A stretch of 64,000 nt of DNA. Source: Hydrangea macrophylla (lineage: Eukaryota > Streptophyta > Magnoliopsida > Cornales > Hydrangeaceae). The translations under genes and the position numbers were made by a program. How positions within the stretch are numbered: the stretch's first letter is position 1; the number at the start of each line of letters is the position of its first letter. Below the pieces are notes generated by a model. It ran no database searches. It had not been told where the DNA came from and was given only the letters and a program-made list of their open reading frames with translations. Of the stretch, positions 33,029-44,275 are shown piece after piece. The stretch is from positions 48,611,033-48,675,032 of the forward strand of contig CM066987.1 of assembly GCA_033977485.1 (NCBI GenBank), read 5' to 3'.

Positions 33029-34919
33029 ATGATAATTCCATCGAAGGAATTTACGGAAACCCACTCTACTCATCCGATTCATCTAGTTCTATTAATCCCA
33101 TAGCTACACCTATTAACTCAATGGCCGATAATCAAAGTAAGAACGGTGATAATGTGGTTGTACCAATCGATGATTCACTTCGTCCTTTGTGCGATCTCAT
33201 GACACCTGAACATGCGCCTACACCTTCTTGTATTCTCATTCCACCCCATGCAGGCGAGTTTCAATTTCGCAATGGAATGATTCAACTCCTTCCTACTTTC
33301 CATGGAATGGAGAGCGAGAAGGCGTATCTACATGTCAAGGACTTTGAGGATGTTTGTAAAACTTTCTCACAGAGTTATCCTGTAGACGTGACACGTATAA
33401 TGCTATTTCCCTTCACCTGAAGGATAAAGCAAAAGCGTGGTTACTCACCTTAAAGCCAAATCCAATCTACACTTGGCATGCAATGAACACTGCTTTTCTA
33501 AAGAAATTCTTTCCACCTCGCATGACCACCGAGCTTAAACGACAAATAAACTCTTACAAACACAAGAGCAATGAAACATTCACCCAAACTTGGGAGCGTT
33601 TCAAGGATTTGCTACTCTCATGCCCACATCATGGGTACAAGAAATGGCAAACCATAAGCTACTTTTATGAAGGGTTAAATGGTAAAACTAAAAAGTTGGT
33701 CGAGACCATGAGTTCAGGGCCATTTCTTCGCAAAAACACTGAAGAAGCTGAAGCTCACTTCGAGTGGTGAGCTAAACATGCCCATGAGTGGTCGAATTCG
33801 GAAGATGTCCCACGCTCACAGATATCCTGTGTGGAAGAGAAAAGTTTATACCAACTAAAAAGTAAGGATCATCTTATCAATAAGTATGAAGAACTGGTTA
33901 AGAAAGTAGAAGAGTTGGGAATGAAAGGAGAGAGTTCTAGGCAGGTTTTACCTAAAGAACCATGCGGCACATGCAACATGCTGGGACACACTAATCAATA
34001 CTGTCCTAATGTGCCGTATTTTCAAGAATAACCCCCATGGAATGAATGTCATGCAAGGGTATAGGGGGGCGGGGAATTCCAACAACAATTATAATTCGCA
34101 AAGTAATAATAATCGATGGAATCACCCCGATTTTGATTAGAAAAATGATGCTGGGACACAAAACCAATATCAACAACACCAGCCCTACAATAACAACAAT
34201 CAATATCAAGGGCAATACAACAGGCAGTCCCAACCATTCCATCAAAATAGATCAAACAACTACAACCAAGTTCAACCCTCTAACAATCAACAAGCGAATG
34301 TTTACGTGCCACCTCACAAAAAGGTGTAAGAGGAAGATCCACTCTCTAACACGATTTAACACAACAGTTAATTCAAATGATGAGTTAAATATTCACGACA
34401 TTAGAAAGAAATGATGCACGACAAGAGGGTTCGAGTGGCACGTTTCCTGCTCAACCACTTCCAAACCCTAAGGGATTCAACAATGGTCCCAATAACCATG
34501 AGCATGCCAAAGCCGTGGCAATTTTAAGAAGCGGCAAGGTTATAGGGAAAAATATACCTCATTCTACTTCCGAGTAGTATGAAGAGGAAGAAGTTGTGAT
34601 TAAGAGAAAACCATCTACTCAAGAAGAAGAGCAACTCAATAATAACGAACCATTGGTTGAAAAAGATGAAGCTCCTAAACGAGTAGAAGAAGTTGAGAGA
34701 AGGCCCGAAAAGGAGCTTGGCATTGACAAATTACCTAAATGCCCTTTCCCTGCGCCTTACCCTCAAAGGCTTAAGAAACCCCAAAATGAGGCAAAGAATC
34801 AGGAGTTCTTGGAACTGTTCAAACAAGTCAAAATCAATCTTCCACTCCTTGATGCAATCAAACAAGTGCCGGCCTATGCTAAGTACCTCAAAGACTTATG
34901 CACGGTCAAGAGGAGGTAA
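33029..34919 (+). pseudogene. gag: gag pseudogene of A2
   Basis: Athila Gag with the capsid region whole: SCILIPPHAGEFQFRNGMIQ, YLHVKDFEDVCKTF, LFPFT, then after a 1-base frameshift near 33418 NTAFLKKFFPP, WERFKDLLLSCPHH, FYEGLNGKTKKLVET. The zinc knuckle CGTCNMLGHTNQYC (about 33962-34003) is intact CCHC. The start matching A1 is frame-shifted here (ATG at 33029); the open part begins at ATG 33121. Stops near 33769, 34028, 34138, 34327, 34575 and 34917, several of them C-to-T or G-to-A. The C-terminal part is Asn/Gln-rich, then the FLELFKQVKINLPLLDAI segment. Confidence 0.87.
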
Positions 34920-34922
34920 AGT

Positions 34923-35430
34923 GTGAAGAAACACACTTATGTAGCTTACCAAGCAAGCGCAATCATTCAAAATAAATTCCCTCCAAAGCTCAAAGACCCT
35001 GGCACCCCAACTGTCTCGTGTCGGATTGGGAATCAAAGGATAGACAATGCACTCCTTGATTTAGGAGCGAGTGTAAACCTGTTGCCATACTCAGTTTATA
35101 AACAACTAGGGTTGGGTGAACTCAAATCCACCCGAGTTGCATTACAACTAGTGGACAGGTCAGTCAAATATCCTAGAGGAATACTAGAGGACATTCTGGT
35201 GCAGATAGACACTTTTGTCTTCCCAGTCGATTTTGTGATTTTGGACACTGAACCTGTGTCTAATCCATGTTCACAAATATTGGTGATTTTTGGACGTCCA
35301 TTCCTCAACACCATAGATGCCACAATCAAAGTAAGAAGTGGTATCATGACCATCGTATTCGGGAACATGACCTTAAATGTCAAGATATTCTCAAATCCCC
35401 GACCTGACGAATACGAGGATGAAGACGAAG
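34923..35430 (+). pseudogene. pro: Protease domain of A2
   Basis: Part of the longest open stretch of A2 (34923-36023, 366 codons). Contains [50 protein letters not shown] and [17 protein letters not shown], the Athila aspartic protease. This domain itself has no stop. Separated from gag only by one TAA (CAA in A1), so gag-pro-pol was a single frame. Confidence 0.85.
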
Positions 35431-35619
35431 TCAACTACATTGAGACGATCATCGAAGATGAGGCCAATTTCGTTGACTATAAAGATCCTTTGGAAGTAAT
35501 AGTGGCACAATGTGACGCAGTCTACAAGCCTAACGATTCAACTCCATTGGATGCTGCCATAAATCATGCCTGCCTCATGATGGAAATAAAAGAGGAAGAT
35601 AGAGCTGAATGCATGTGGG

Positions 35620-37230
35620 TCACACCATATGAACCCCTGCCTCCAAAAACGAAGTTAGCCATGCCTTCGAACTTTCAATTTCCCGATTTAGAATTAAAGG
35701 AGCTTCCAAAAGAGCTCAAATACGCTTTTCTGGGGACTGAAAAGACTTATCCTGTAATAATCTCAGCCACATTGAATTCTGAACAAGAGGATAAGTTAAT
35801 TCAAATGCTCAAACAGCATAAAGGAACAATGGGATGGACTATTCCCGACTTAAAAGGCATAAGCCCATCTATTTGTACCCATAAGATATATCTGGATGAA
35901 GACGCTAAACCTTCGCGACAAATGCAAAGGCATCTGAATCCCAATATACAAGAAGTCATTAAAAAGGATGTCCTAAAACTTCTGGACATTGGGATTATAT
36001 ATCATATCTCTGACAGCCCTTAGGTTAGGCCAACCCAGGTGTTGCCCAAAATGGTTGGTATAATGGTTATCCCAAACAAAGACGGCGAGTTAGTACCAAC
36101 ACGCGTCCTCACTAGATGGCGGATGTGTATTGATTATCGAAAGTTAAATACTGTGACCCGGAAAAACCACTTTCCATTGCCATTCATGGATCAAATTCTA
36201 GAAAGAGTGGCGGGTCATAAATATTATTGCTTCTTGGACGGATATAGTGGGTACAACCAAATCAAAATTGCTCCTAAAGATCAGGAGAAAACAACATTCA
36301 TATGTCCGTTCGGTACATTCGCTTATCGTCGTATGCCCTTCGGCTTATGTAACGCACCTGATACCTTTCAACAGTGCATGTTGAACATAGTCAGTGATAT
36401 GGCCGAACAGACACTCGAGGTCTTTATGGACGACTTCTCAGTGGTTAGCCATAGTTTCAATAAATGCCTGAAAAACCTTAAAAAAGTGTTAGCAAGATGC
36501 GAGGACAAACATTTAGTACTAAACTAGGAAAAGTGTCACTTTATGGTGACCAAGGGAATTATCCTCGGCCAAATTATTTCTGATAAGGGTATCCAAGACG
36601 ATAAAGCAAAAATTGATATAATTTCAAACCTACATGTCCCTCGTACAGTCCGAGACATCTGATCTTTTCTGGGACATGCGGGATTCTATCGTCGCTTTAT
36701 CAAAAACTTTAGTGCGATCTCCCAACCACTGTGCCAACTCTTAGTCAAAGATGCACCTTTCGAGTGGTCAGATAACTGTCAGACATCTTTTGACACACTA
36801 AAGGAAACCTTACCTCCGCACCGATAATATAGGCACCCGACTGGGGTTTGCCATTTAAACTAATGTGCGATGCTAGTGACTACGCCATTGGTGCAGTCCT
36901 AGGACAGAGGAAGGATAATAAGCCCTATGTAATATACTATGCTAGCCGAACACTCAACGAAGCTCAAATGAACTATACAACTACTGAGAAAGAGCTACTG
37001 GCAATAGTCTTCCCTCTGGACAAATTCAGGTCTTATCTGAAAGGGTCCCAAATAGTCTGTTTTACAGAGCACTCGGCCCTCAAGTACCTGTTATCTAAGA
37101 AAGATGCGAAATAGAGGCTCATCTGCTGGATACTCCTACTCCAAGAATTTGATATCACAATCAAGGATAAAAAAGGAGTAGAGAATGTGGTCGCCGACCA
37201 TTTATCTTAGTTGACATTTACTGACAATAC
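35620..37230 (+). pseudogene. pol: Reverse transcriptase and RNase H of A2
   Basis: RT motifs: KPSRQMQRHLNP, HFPLPFMDQILERV, FLDGYSGYNQ, YRRMPFGLCNAP and FMDD near 36424-36437. RNase [44 protein letters not shown]. Defects: TAG at 36021, TAG near 36525, a 1-base deletion near 36805 that shifts to another frame, TAG near 37112 and TAG near 37208. Otherwise collinear with A1 and full length for an Athila pol. Confidence 0.87.
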
Positions 37231-37269
37231 TGAGCCCTTACCAATAAAAGATTAATTCCCAAACGAGCA

Positions 37270-38588
37270 ACTGATGGCTGTTTCCAGTTTGCCTTGGTAC
37301 GCGGATATAATAAATTACCTTGTTACAGGAGAGACCCCATGTCATTAGTCAAACCAATACAAGAAAAGGTTCCTTTCATTAGTACGTCATTTCTTTTTCG
37401 ATGACCCTTACTTATTTAAGTATTATGCTAATCAGGTCATCAGACGTTGCATCCCGAATGAGGACATAACAATAATTTTGGCCTCCTGTCATTCTGAAGC
37501 CTACTGTGGCCATTTTGCCTCCCAAAAGACCGCACATAAAGTCCTACACAGTGGCTTTAATTGGCCCACTGTGTTTAAAGATGCTTACACTTTTTGCAAA
37601 ATGTGCCAACGCTGTCAAAAGCTCGTTACAATTTCAAAAAGGAACTCTATGTCCTTAACCCCTATTATCACAATTAAATATTCGATCGTTGGGGCATAGA
37701 TTTTATGGGCCCATTTCCTAAATCAAATAACTGTGAATACATACTCCTAGCTGTGGAGTATGTATCAAAATGGGTGGAAGCAATACCAACGAGACGCAAT
37801 GACCACAAAACAGTAATGTCCTTCCTTAAGGAAAATATCATATCGCATTTCAGAACCCCAAAAGCATTAATAAGTGACCAAGGCAAGCACTTTTGCAATA
37901 GGCCTTTGGAGTCACTACTCAAGAAATACGAAGTGAACCACAAGATCGTTCTGGCCTACCACCCACAAACAAACGGGCAGGCGGAGTTGGCTAACCATGA
38001 AATCAAGAATATACTAGAAAAGATGGTTAGTTTCAATAGAAAAGACTGGGCTTATAAACTGACTGATGCTTTATGGGCATACCGCACGGCCTTTAAGATT
38101 AATCTAGGAATCTCCCCATATAGGTTAGTGTACGACAAGGCATGTCACCTGCCTGTCAAAATTGAGCATAAAACATATTGGGCGACACGCTCATTAAACT
38201 TTGACATTAAAGAGGGAGGTCATCTCCAGAAACTCCAATTGGCTGAATTGGAAGAAATCCGTCGAGATGCATACGATAATGCTAAACTTTACAAGGAAAG
38301 GTTGAAGGCTCGCCATGATAGAACGATTTTTCAAAAATCTTTCAAGCCGGGACAGAAAGTTTTATTATACGATTCATGCCTTCATCTCTTCCCAGGAAAA
38401 CTCCAATCTCGGTGGCAGAACCCTTCATAGTCAAATATGTCTTTCCACATGGGGCCGTCGAGTTATTTAATCCTAAGAACGACGGAAGTTTCAAGGTTAA
38501 TGGCCAAAGGTTAAAACCATTCTTAGAGGAATTCCAACCCGAGGTCGAGCACATCCAACTGGATGAGCCCGACTATGCCTCGACCTAG
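37270..38588 (+). pseudogene. int: Integrase of A2
   Basis: HHCC module (CHSEAYCGHF, CKMCQRCQK), core with the [10 protein letters not shown] equivalent split by a 1-base frameshift near 37680, ISDQGKHF with the second Asp, and [14 protein letters not shown] with the Glu. C-terminal [19 protein letters not shown] and [12 protein letters not shown] follow. A further frameshift near 38425 leads to [20 protein letters not shown] and stop at 38588. Open for 241 codons from 37705, the best-preserved integrase core of the two copies. Confidence 0.87.
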
Positions 38589-38733
38589 AACACTTGAGTG
38601 CATTTTTCCAATGCTATTGTACTCTTTCTTTTACTGCATTTTGTTTTATTTCGTTCTTTTTTGTCTTTTTGAATGTGACTTCGATTCTTAGTCTGTTACT
38701 CCATTTTTATCGATCTCCTGCAGGCTGTTCAAC

Positions 38734-39203
38734 ATGAGAGATGATGATGTCCACGCAATTGGGTCATGGGCTGATTCAGAAAATCATAACCCCCTTGAAC
38801 TGCCGATGAAATAGCATTCTATTTTGCTCCTTATCAAGGGCCAGGGGCAGAAGATGTCGTTGACTTAACCCAAGGATACATCCCATATAACCCTGCTCTC
38901 CTCCAGATCAATCCTTTTGCACACATGGAATTTCCTAAAGAGGAGGGAGAACCAGAGGGGTATGTTGTTTGGGAAGTCGATGATGCTCTCATGGAACAGT
39001 GGGAGAATGAATCAATGTGGGAACCGTGGGAAGAAGAAGATTTATAGGATGTGGTGCCGGAACGCCATAATGTTGTATTCACGTATGTTGATGACTTCCT
39101 TGTCATCGAATCGGTTCCTTATATTTATGTACAGATGCATTATGTGTTGTTTCGACTTCACTGCCCTCTACCTACTAGTGCACATGGGTCGATCATGCCA
39201 ATA
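38734..39203 (+). pseudogene. Accessory ORF X1 of A2 (acidic, unknown)
   Basis: After an acceptor-like CTCCTGCAG (ending 38723), ATG 38734 opens MRDDDVHAIGSW, and with one frame change near 38810 continues YQGPGAEDVVDLTQGY, LLQINPFAHMEF, WEVDDALMEQWENESMWEPW and FTYVDDFLVIESVPYIYVQ. One stop (TAG near 39046) is CAG in A1. Donor-like GTGAGG at 39204 and CAG at 39328-39330 bound a 127-bp candidate intron matching A1's. Strongly acidic. No family recognised. Confidence 0.5.
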
Positions 39204-39330
39204 GTGAGGTTAATTCTTGGTCGCATTCCTTTCTCTTTCTTTTCGTTTTGCTCTGCTTAATCTTTCTTTAGTTCTTTCCTTTGTTCTAGTTGATTTAGTT
39301 CTTTGTTTCCTTTTTGTTTTCCTTTGTCAG

Positions 39331-39653
39331 GGGTATCACTATGAATCAAAATGTTACCGCCGTTGTTCCTTCCATATCAGTTGTTCCACGAAATTGGACC
39401 ATACATAAGGTCCTCGGGTACTCCGCCGCAAGAGGAAAGTCTGTTGCGAACTTACACGCCGTTATCGCTATCTCCATCCGGATCACCTCATGCATGTGTG
39501 ATCAATTCTTTGGAGAGTTCAAACTTGCTCAATGATGCCCTGGATGCTTTCCGGCTATTCTGGAATAGGGAATCATCACATTTGGACCCCACATTTGAAG
39601 CTTTGGCGGAGATAGAAGTTGTGGAAGAAGATATTTTCATGCTTGAAGAGTAG
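39331..39653 (+). CDS. Accessory ORF X2 of A2 (unknown)
   Basis: Open from 39351 for 100 codons: MLPPLFLPYQLFHEIG, PPQEESLLRTYTPLSL, SSNLLNDALDAFRLFWNRES and VVEEDIFMLEE. Conserved with A1 in the same frame, including a one-codon indel that keeps it, which argues for past protein coding. It is unlike gag, pol or env parts known to me. An overlapping open frame ending KLAQ at 39535 is also shared with A1. Not followed by any RT or env motif for about 1 kb. Confidence 0.5.
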
Positions 39654-40623
39654 TGCTCCACTTCAATTGTATTGTCTTTGAATCTTTCTTTCATCAATTG
39701 AAGTGTATTCCTAGAGAAAGTTTGTTAGTTTCAGTTCCTTTTAATTTTTCTTTATAAATAAGGTGTTAAATACCATGTTGGGGGCAATAATATTGCAAAG
39801 GGATGCTTTTACAATGTTTTATCTATAAAATTTTGCAATTTTCTATGGTAATGATGACTTTTTTGGCTTACATGACCTGTCAATAAACTGTTTCTTTATT
39901 TTCTTCTATGTCCAGAACAATGTTGGTTAGTTAGGGGTGTATAATTTCTCAATGCAGTCATATTGTAGAACTTTTAAGTTCGATCGATCGAACATATCTC
40001 GATCGATCGAGATAATCAAAACCTCGAGCGCTTCAACTGACCTCAATCGATCGAACCTTCTCGATCAATCGAGACCTGTATTTAAACGAGGCATCTCTTA
40101 GAAACTTGCTCAGTCTCTCTGTCTCTCCCTCATACTCGAGCAATCAGAGACAGTGAAGGTTCACACAATTTTGGACCCCCCCCCCATATACAACCGCATA
40201 AATTGAGGAGCACCTGGTTCCCCTGATAATCATTTGCATCGCCATCATCCTATACTCAGTGCGTATCTCGAGGTTAGGCCCCGAGACCCCCCTCGTTTTT
40301 CTTTTCATTTTGGATTCTTTTGGGGGTGCCCCCCATTGGTTATTTTACCCCTTTGTCTTAGTTTTTCTTGATATTCTTGTGTTTGCGGGCATTTCCCGTT
40401 CTCATTCACTATCGCTGCCACTTCGCTGTGTTCGATCGATCGAACTAGGCTCAAGCGATCGAACTTAGCCCTCCTTTCAATCGATCAAACTCGACTCAAG
40501 CAATCGAACCAGTGATTTTCTCAATCGATCGAACATCCTTCAATCGATCTAAGTGCAGCAGTTTCTTGTTCTTTTATGTTTTCCTTGTTTTAATGTTTTT
40601 TCTGTTTGTTTCTTCTATTTCAG
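39654..40623 (+). other. A2 noncoding region between X2 and env-like gene
   Basis: Holds palindrome clusters at 39979-40074 and 40431-40551, a run of nine or more C near 40178, and a final acceptor TTCTTCTATTTCAG at 40610-40623. No credible ORF. Matches A1 25180-26170. Confidence 0.72.
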
Positions 40624-40632
40624 GGCTTTACA

Positions 40633-42106
40633 ATGAACCCTATCATAGGGTACCACAAGTCCAAGCCACTCGACCTCACCATACCCGACCCCATACCCGA
40701 TCATGGGTTCAGAAATGAGGAGGACCGTGTGTGGTTCACTAGATACTTCCAATCCCGGAAGGTTATGCTCGAGCGACCAGTCGAGACAGCATGGCTTTCC
40801 ACTCCTTGGTATCTTGCCTGGCTACGAGCTATGCCGCATTGGTACGCACTCCTCTCCCAGTTAAAGCTCGTCAATCTGTCCTGGATTAGGGAGGCATGTG
40901 CGACGATGGTCAGGGATTCGGTTGCTCCATTCACACTACGATCGTTTTTCCATGGTCGGGAGATCATTTTTAGTCCGGCCACTGTCTCCGCTGCTTTAGG
41001 GACCTGAGGTACATAACTATGTTTGTCCACACTGTGCCGATACACCGCTTCTCTCACCGACTGTTATTATTAGGGAGATCACTAGGGGTGCACTTCTAGG
41101 TTGGGATGGCGAGGCTCTCATTACCGACTTCTACCTCACAGATAATTATCATATGCTACACCTCGCCCTTAGCAATTGCCTCTTAGTGACCTCCTATCGG
41201 GAGAAGATCGTGGCATGGTATGCACGTGTATTATATGCGATAGGGACAGGGCAACCAGTTTGTTTGCCTCGCCTTTACATTGATTTCATGAGACACCCTA
41301 CACGATACATCCAGGCCAAGAAGCATCTGAAGGGTGCTTGGGCCATTCATCGGGTTATTGAGCAGGCAGGTCTCCTTCCTTTGGCGGGTGATGTGATTGC
41401 CCAGTCTCGCAGTCATTTTGGCGAGACAGCTTCCCGCCAGTCTGATGCTCAAAAGAGAAAGAGGCGAGGTAAAGGCAAGGCTAAGGTTGGAGAAAAGAGG
41501 AGACGAGGAGGAGGCACTAATATGGAGGGTGCTGCTTCTAGGACGCCCACAGAGGCTGAGGAGCATGATTCCGAGGAGGAGGAGGACCCTGTTGAGGAGG
41601 TTGCGAGATTTGAGCTGAGACAGCGATCTTAGGCTCACGCCCAGGGAGATTCTTCTTCATCTACGCCTCTCTCGACTGTTCACGAGTTACTATTGGAGGA
41701 GAGAGAGGCCCGGATTAGACTCGAGGGCAGGGTAGATCACATGACCACTATGCTTACAACCCTACTGGTCCAGCTAGGGTTCAATCAGTTCGTGCCCCCT
41801 TCTTTCCCTCACCCTACACCTCCACCACCCACCACTGGTCCGTCCTCTTCTAATCCTACTGCTCCCTCTACTTCTTCAGCGCCACCTGCACCGATTGATC
41901 CTGCAGCTCCATCCACATCGGTGACACCACCTGCTACTAAGATACCACTTCCACCTCCTCCTGTCGTGGCTGACATATCATTATCTATACCAGCTGTCAC
42001 GAGTGCGAGTGACCCGGCGACCGCTAGTACTGTTGCCGAGGGTGGTGGTGGGGATGCTCCCGATGTGCTGATTGAGATATTATCGGACATCGTCGATGAT
42101 GTTTAG
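40633..42106 (+). pseudogene. Env-like gene of A2, nearly intact
   Basis: Starts MNPIIGYHKSKPLDLTIPDP ten bases after the acceptor. N-terminal domain: RVWFTRYFQSRKVMLERP, MPHWYALLSQLK, WIREACATMVRD and SFFHGREIIFSP. A frameshift near 41005 moves to a second frame that stays open from 41153: YREKIVAWYARVLYAIGTG, LYIDFMRHP, then a basic KRKRRGKGKAK stretch, an acidic EEEED segment, one TAG near 41630 (CAG in A1) and a Pro/Thr/Ser-rich tail ending LIEILSDIVDDV. One frameshift and one stop are the only lesions I see. No obvious signal peptide or membrane anchor; env-like by position and Athila kinship only. Confidence 0.72.
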
Positions 42107-44037
42107 CTTCTGCTCGATCAGTGTTTGTGGATGTTTTGGTTGGGGCTGTATTCTCTTCTCTCTCATGTTTTTCTTATGGTTTGGTTGGATATGTTGGCCT
42201 TTTGGATATTGTTGGTTGGTTTTTGGTTTGTTGGTTGGTTTTGGATATGTTGGATTTTAGTTTGTATGGAGTATATTATCACTGTTCTATTCTTTCACTT
42301 TATTATCTTTCTCGTGATTAGTTCTATTTTGTGTATGGATTCCATGATCTATATTTCATATCTTTTTGATCTGTGTTGCTTGGAGTTTGTATGCTTTCTG
42401 TACAGATTGTTACACTTGTGGTTATTACTATGCTTTATCAGGTGATATCTCTCTATCTATTTTTGAAAATCAACTTCTGAGGACATTGTTATTTTCAGTT
42501 GGGGGTGGAATGTAGATAGATAATCATATGTGCATATTTATACTTAGCAATCTGGATCACTTTATTGCACATGTCATACAAGTTAAGAAAAACTTAAAAA
42601 TGTTAAAAATTAAAATTTTCAAACGATTAAACAAGGTTTGAATTAAATTGGTAGAATAACTCTGAATATTCACTCCTATTTAGGTGTTATCAAGCAATGA
42701 CACAACCATTTTGCTCTCATCCTTTTATGAATTAAGTTCACGTGTTTTTCTAGCTTCTCTAGGATGAATGCATATGTTGACCATTCTTGTATCCAAATCA
42801 TTTGCACATGTTAATAGCTATGCAGAAAACTTAAAATAAGAGTTAATACGACTTTTGTGCTTTAAGGAATTAAGTAGTGGAAACTAGTTACCCTTAGTAA
42901 GCTTTTGAATCCAATTTTCAATTTTGAGGGAATTATCACATCAAATTCGAATTGTTCTTATTGAATAAGCGTATTAAATTCATTGAATAGTCTCTAATTC
43001 TTCATTTTAGCTGCTTAGTAGAGGAGAACGTTCAGGATTTACCAACTAAACTCAATGAACATTGACATGTAAAAATTAAGAAGTTTATGAAATGATTTAA
43101 GCCATCGTTATTTGCTCCTTACCTTTCTATTTACCTGTATCAACATCCCAGAATATGCATTGTTCTCAACCCCACACTTAGTAAATAATGCCAAATCCAT
43201 TATGAAATTCTAAATCCCTAATCTTATACTTTGACCTCAATACACCCCATTGCACATCCAATGTGATTTAAATTGTTGAAGTATGTTATGAGGAGGGAGT
43301 AGTTATGGAAGGGCCCGCATGAAAGAGAAAAGGAAAGAAGATCGAGTCCAGGTTCTGTGAAAAAAAATAAAATAAAATAAAATAAACAGAGGATGGTTGG
43401 AATGAAGTGAAGTAGAAATTACTAAACTCAATCACATGCTAAAGATGTGCGATTTCTTACCCTTTCATTTCTGCCCTACTAAATAAAAAAACTAAAAAGT
43501 CTAAGCCTTAATTATTTTTAACAACTTAGTTTAAACACGAACGTGTAATTTGAGTTATCCATGGTATTTCGCTCCTCTAGTAAGTAGTATTCCTTTCCTG
43601 AGACTTTGCACTCTAAATGTTCGTCTTTTATAGAGTCGAGTGTGAAAGCAATAGTATCTAAAAAATCACTCCTATCAAAGCTTTCTACCATGTGCGATCA
43701 TTATTAACCAAGTTTCTGTGATATGTTCATTCTTGAGTGTAATAACCATGTGAGAATTGAGTTGAAACTACAAGTTCTGAGAGAATGATAGTCAAAACAA
43801 CTCTAAATAAAGTTTGATGTATAGTTGTTAATTTCACACACATGGATACATGGATGTGATGCATATGTTACTTTTATCTTGGTGACATGAGGAGCATGTG
43901 TTTTTTTTTTCATGGTTTGAATGAGGATGATATGTTTTGTAGAGCTAAATTAATAGTTGAATAGAAGGGAGTGTTTAAAAGTTAATCTATATCTTCTTGA
44001 GCTTACAATTGAAGAATTTTGTGGGTACATTCACTGC

Positions 44038-44115
44038 AAACCCTCATGAGACAACACTCGTCCACTAGGGGGAACCTAGGGGTTTAACGGCTTGTTTCAT
44101 TTGCTAAATGCAACC
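44038..44115 (+). other. Noncoding block conserved between A2 and E
   Basis: AACCCTCATGAGAC, ACTCGTCC, AACCTAGGGGTTTAA, GGCTTGTTTCAT and GCTAAATGCAACCGTGAT occur in the same order in E on the minus strand at 54585-54668 with roughly 80% identity by eye, while the surroundings hardly align. It sits about 150 bp before the polypurine tract. Unknown role; possibly RNA packaging or 3'-end function. Confidence 0.75.
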
Positions 44116-44261
44116 GTGATTTCTGCAAAAGTGAGTTAGGTAGTTTCTTTCTTGTTATTTTAGTTGACTTGAGTTTAATTTATTTTAGATTAGTCGTTAC
44201 AGTAGTAGTTTGCTTGTTTTATTTTCGCTTTATTGCTAGGGACTAGCAAATCGCTAAATCG

Positions 44262-44275
44262 CTGGTTGGGGGTTG
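44262..44275 (+). other. Polypurine tract of A2
   Basis: CTGGTTGGGGGTTG directly before the 3' LTR (TGACAAGC). Similar to the TTTGGGGGTG of element E. Confidence 0.65.

Larger units (their letters stand above)
42107..44275 (+). other. A2 3' noncoding region
   Basis: About 2.2 kb of AT-rich sequence without a credible gene. A GTTGGTTTTGG-rich start gives overlapping hydrophobic frames by composition. Contains an AAAAT run near 43363-43385, a block conserved in element E (44038-44115) and the polypurine tract at the end. Confidence 0.75.
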
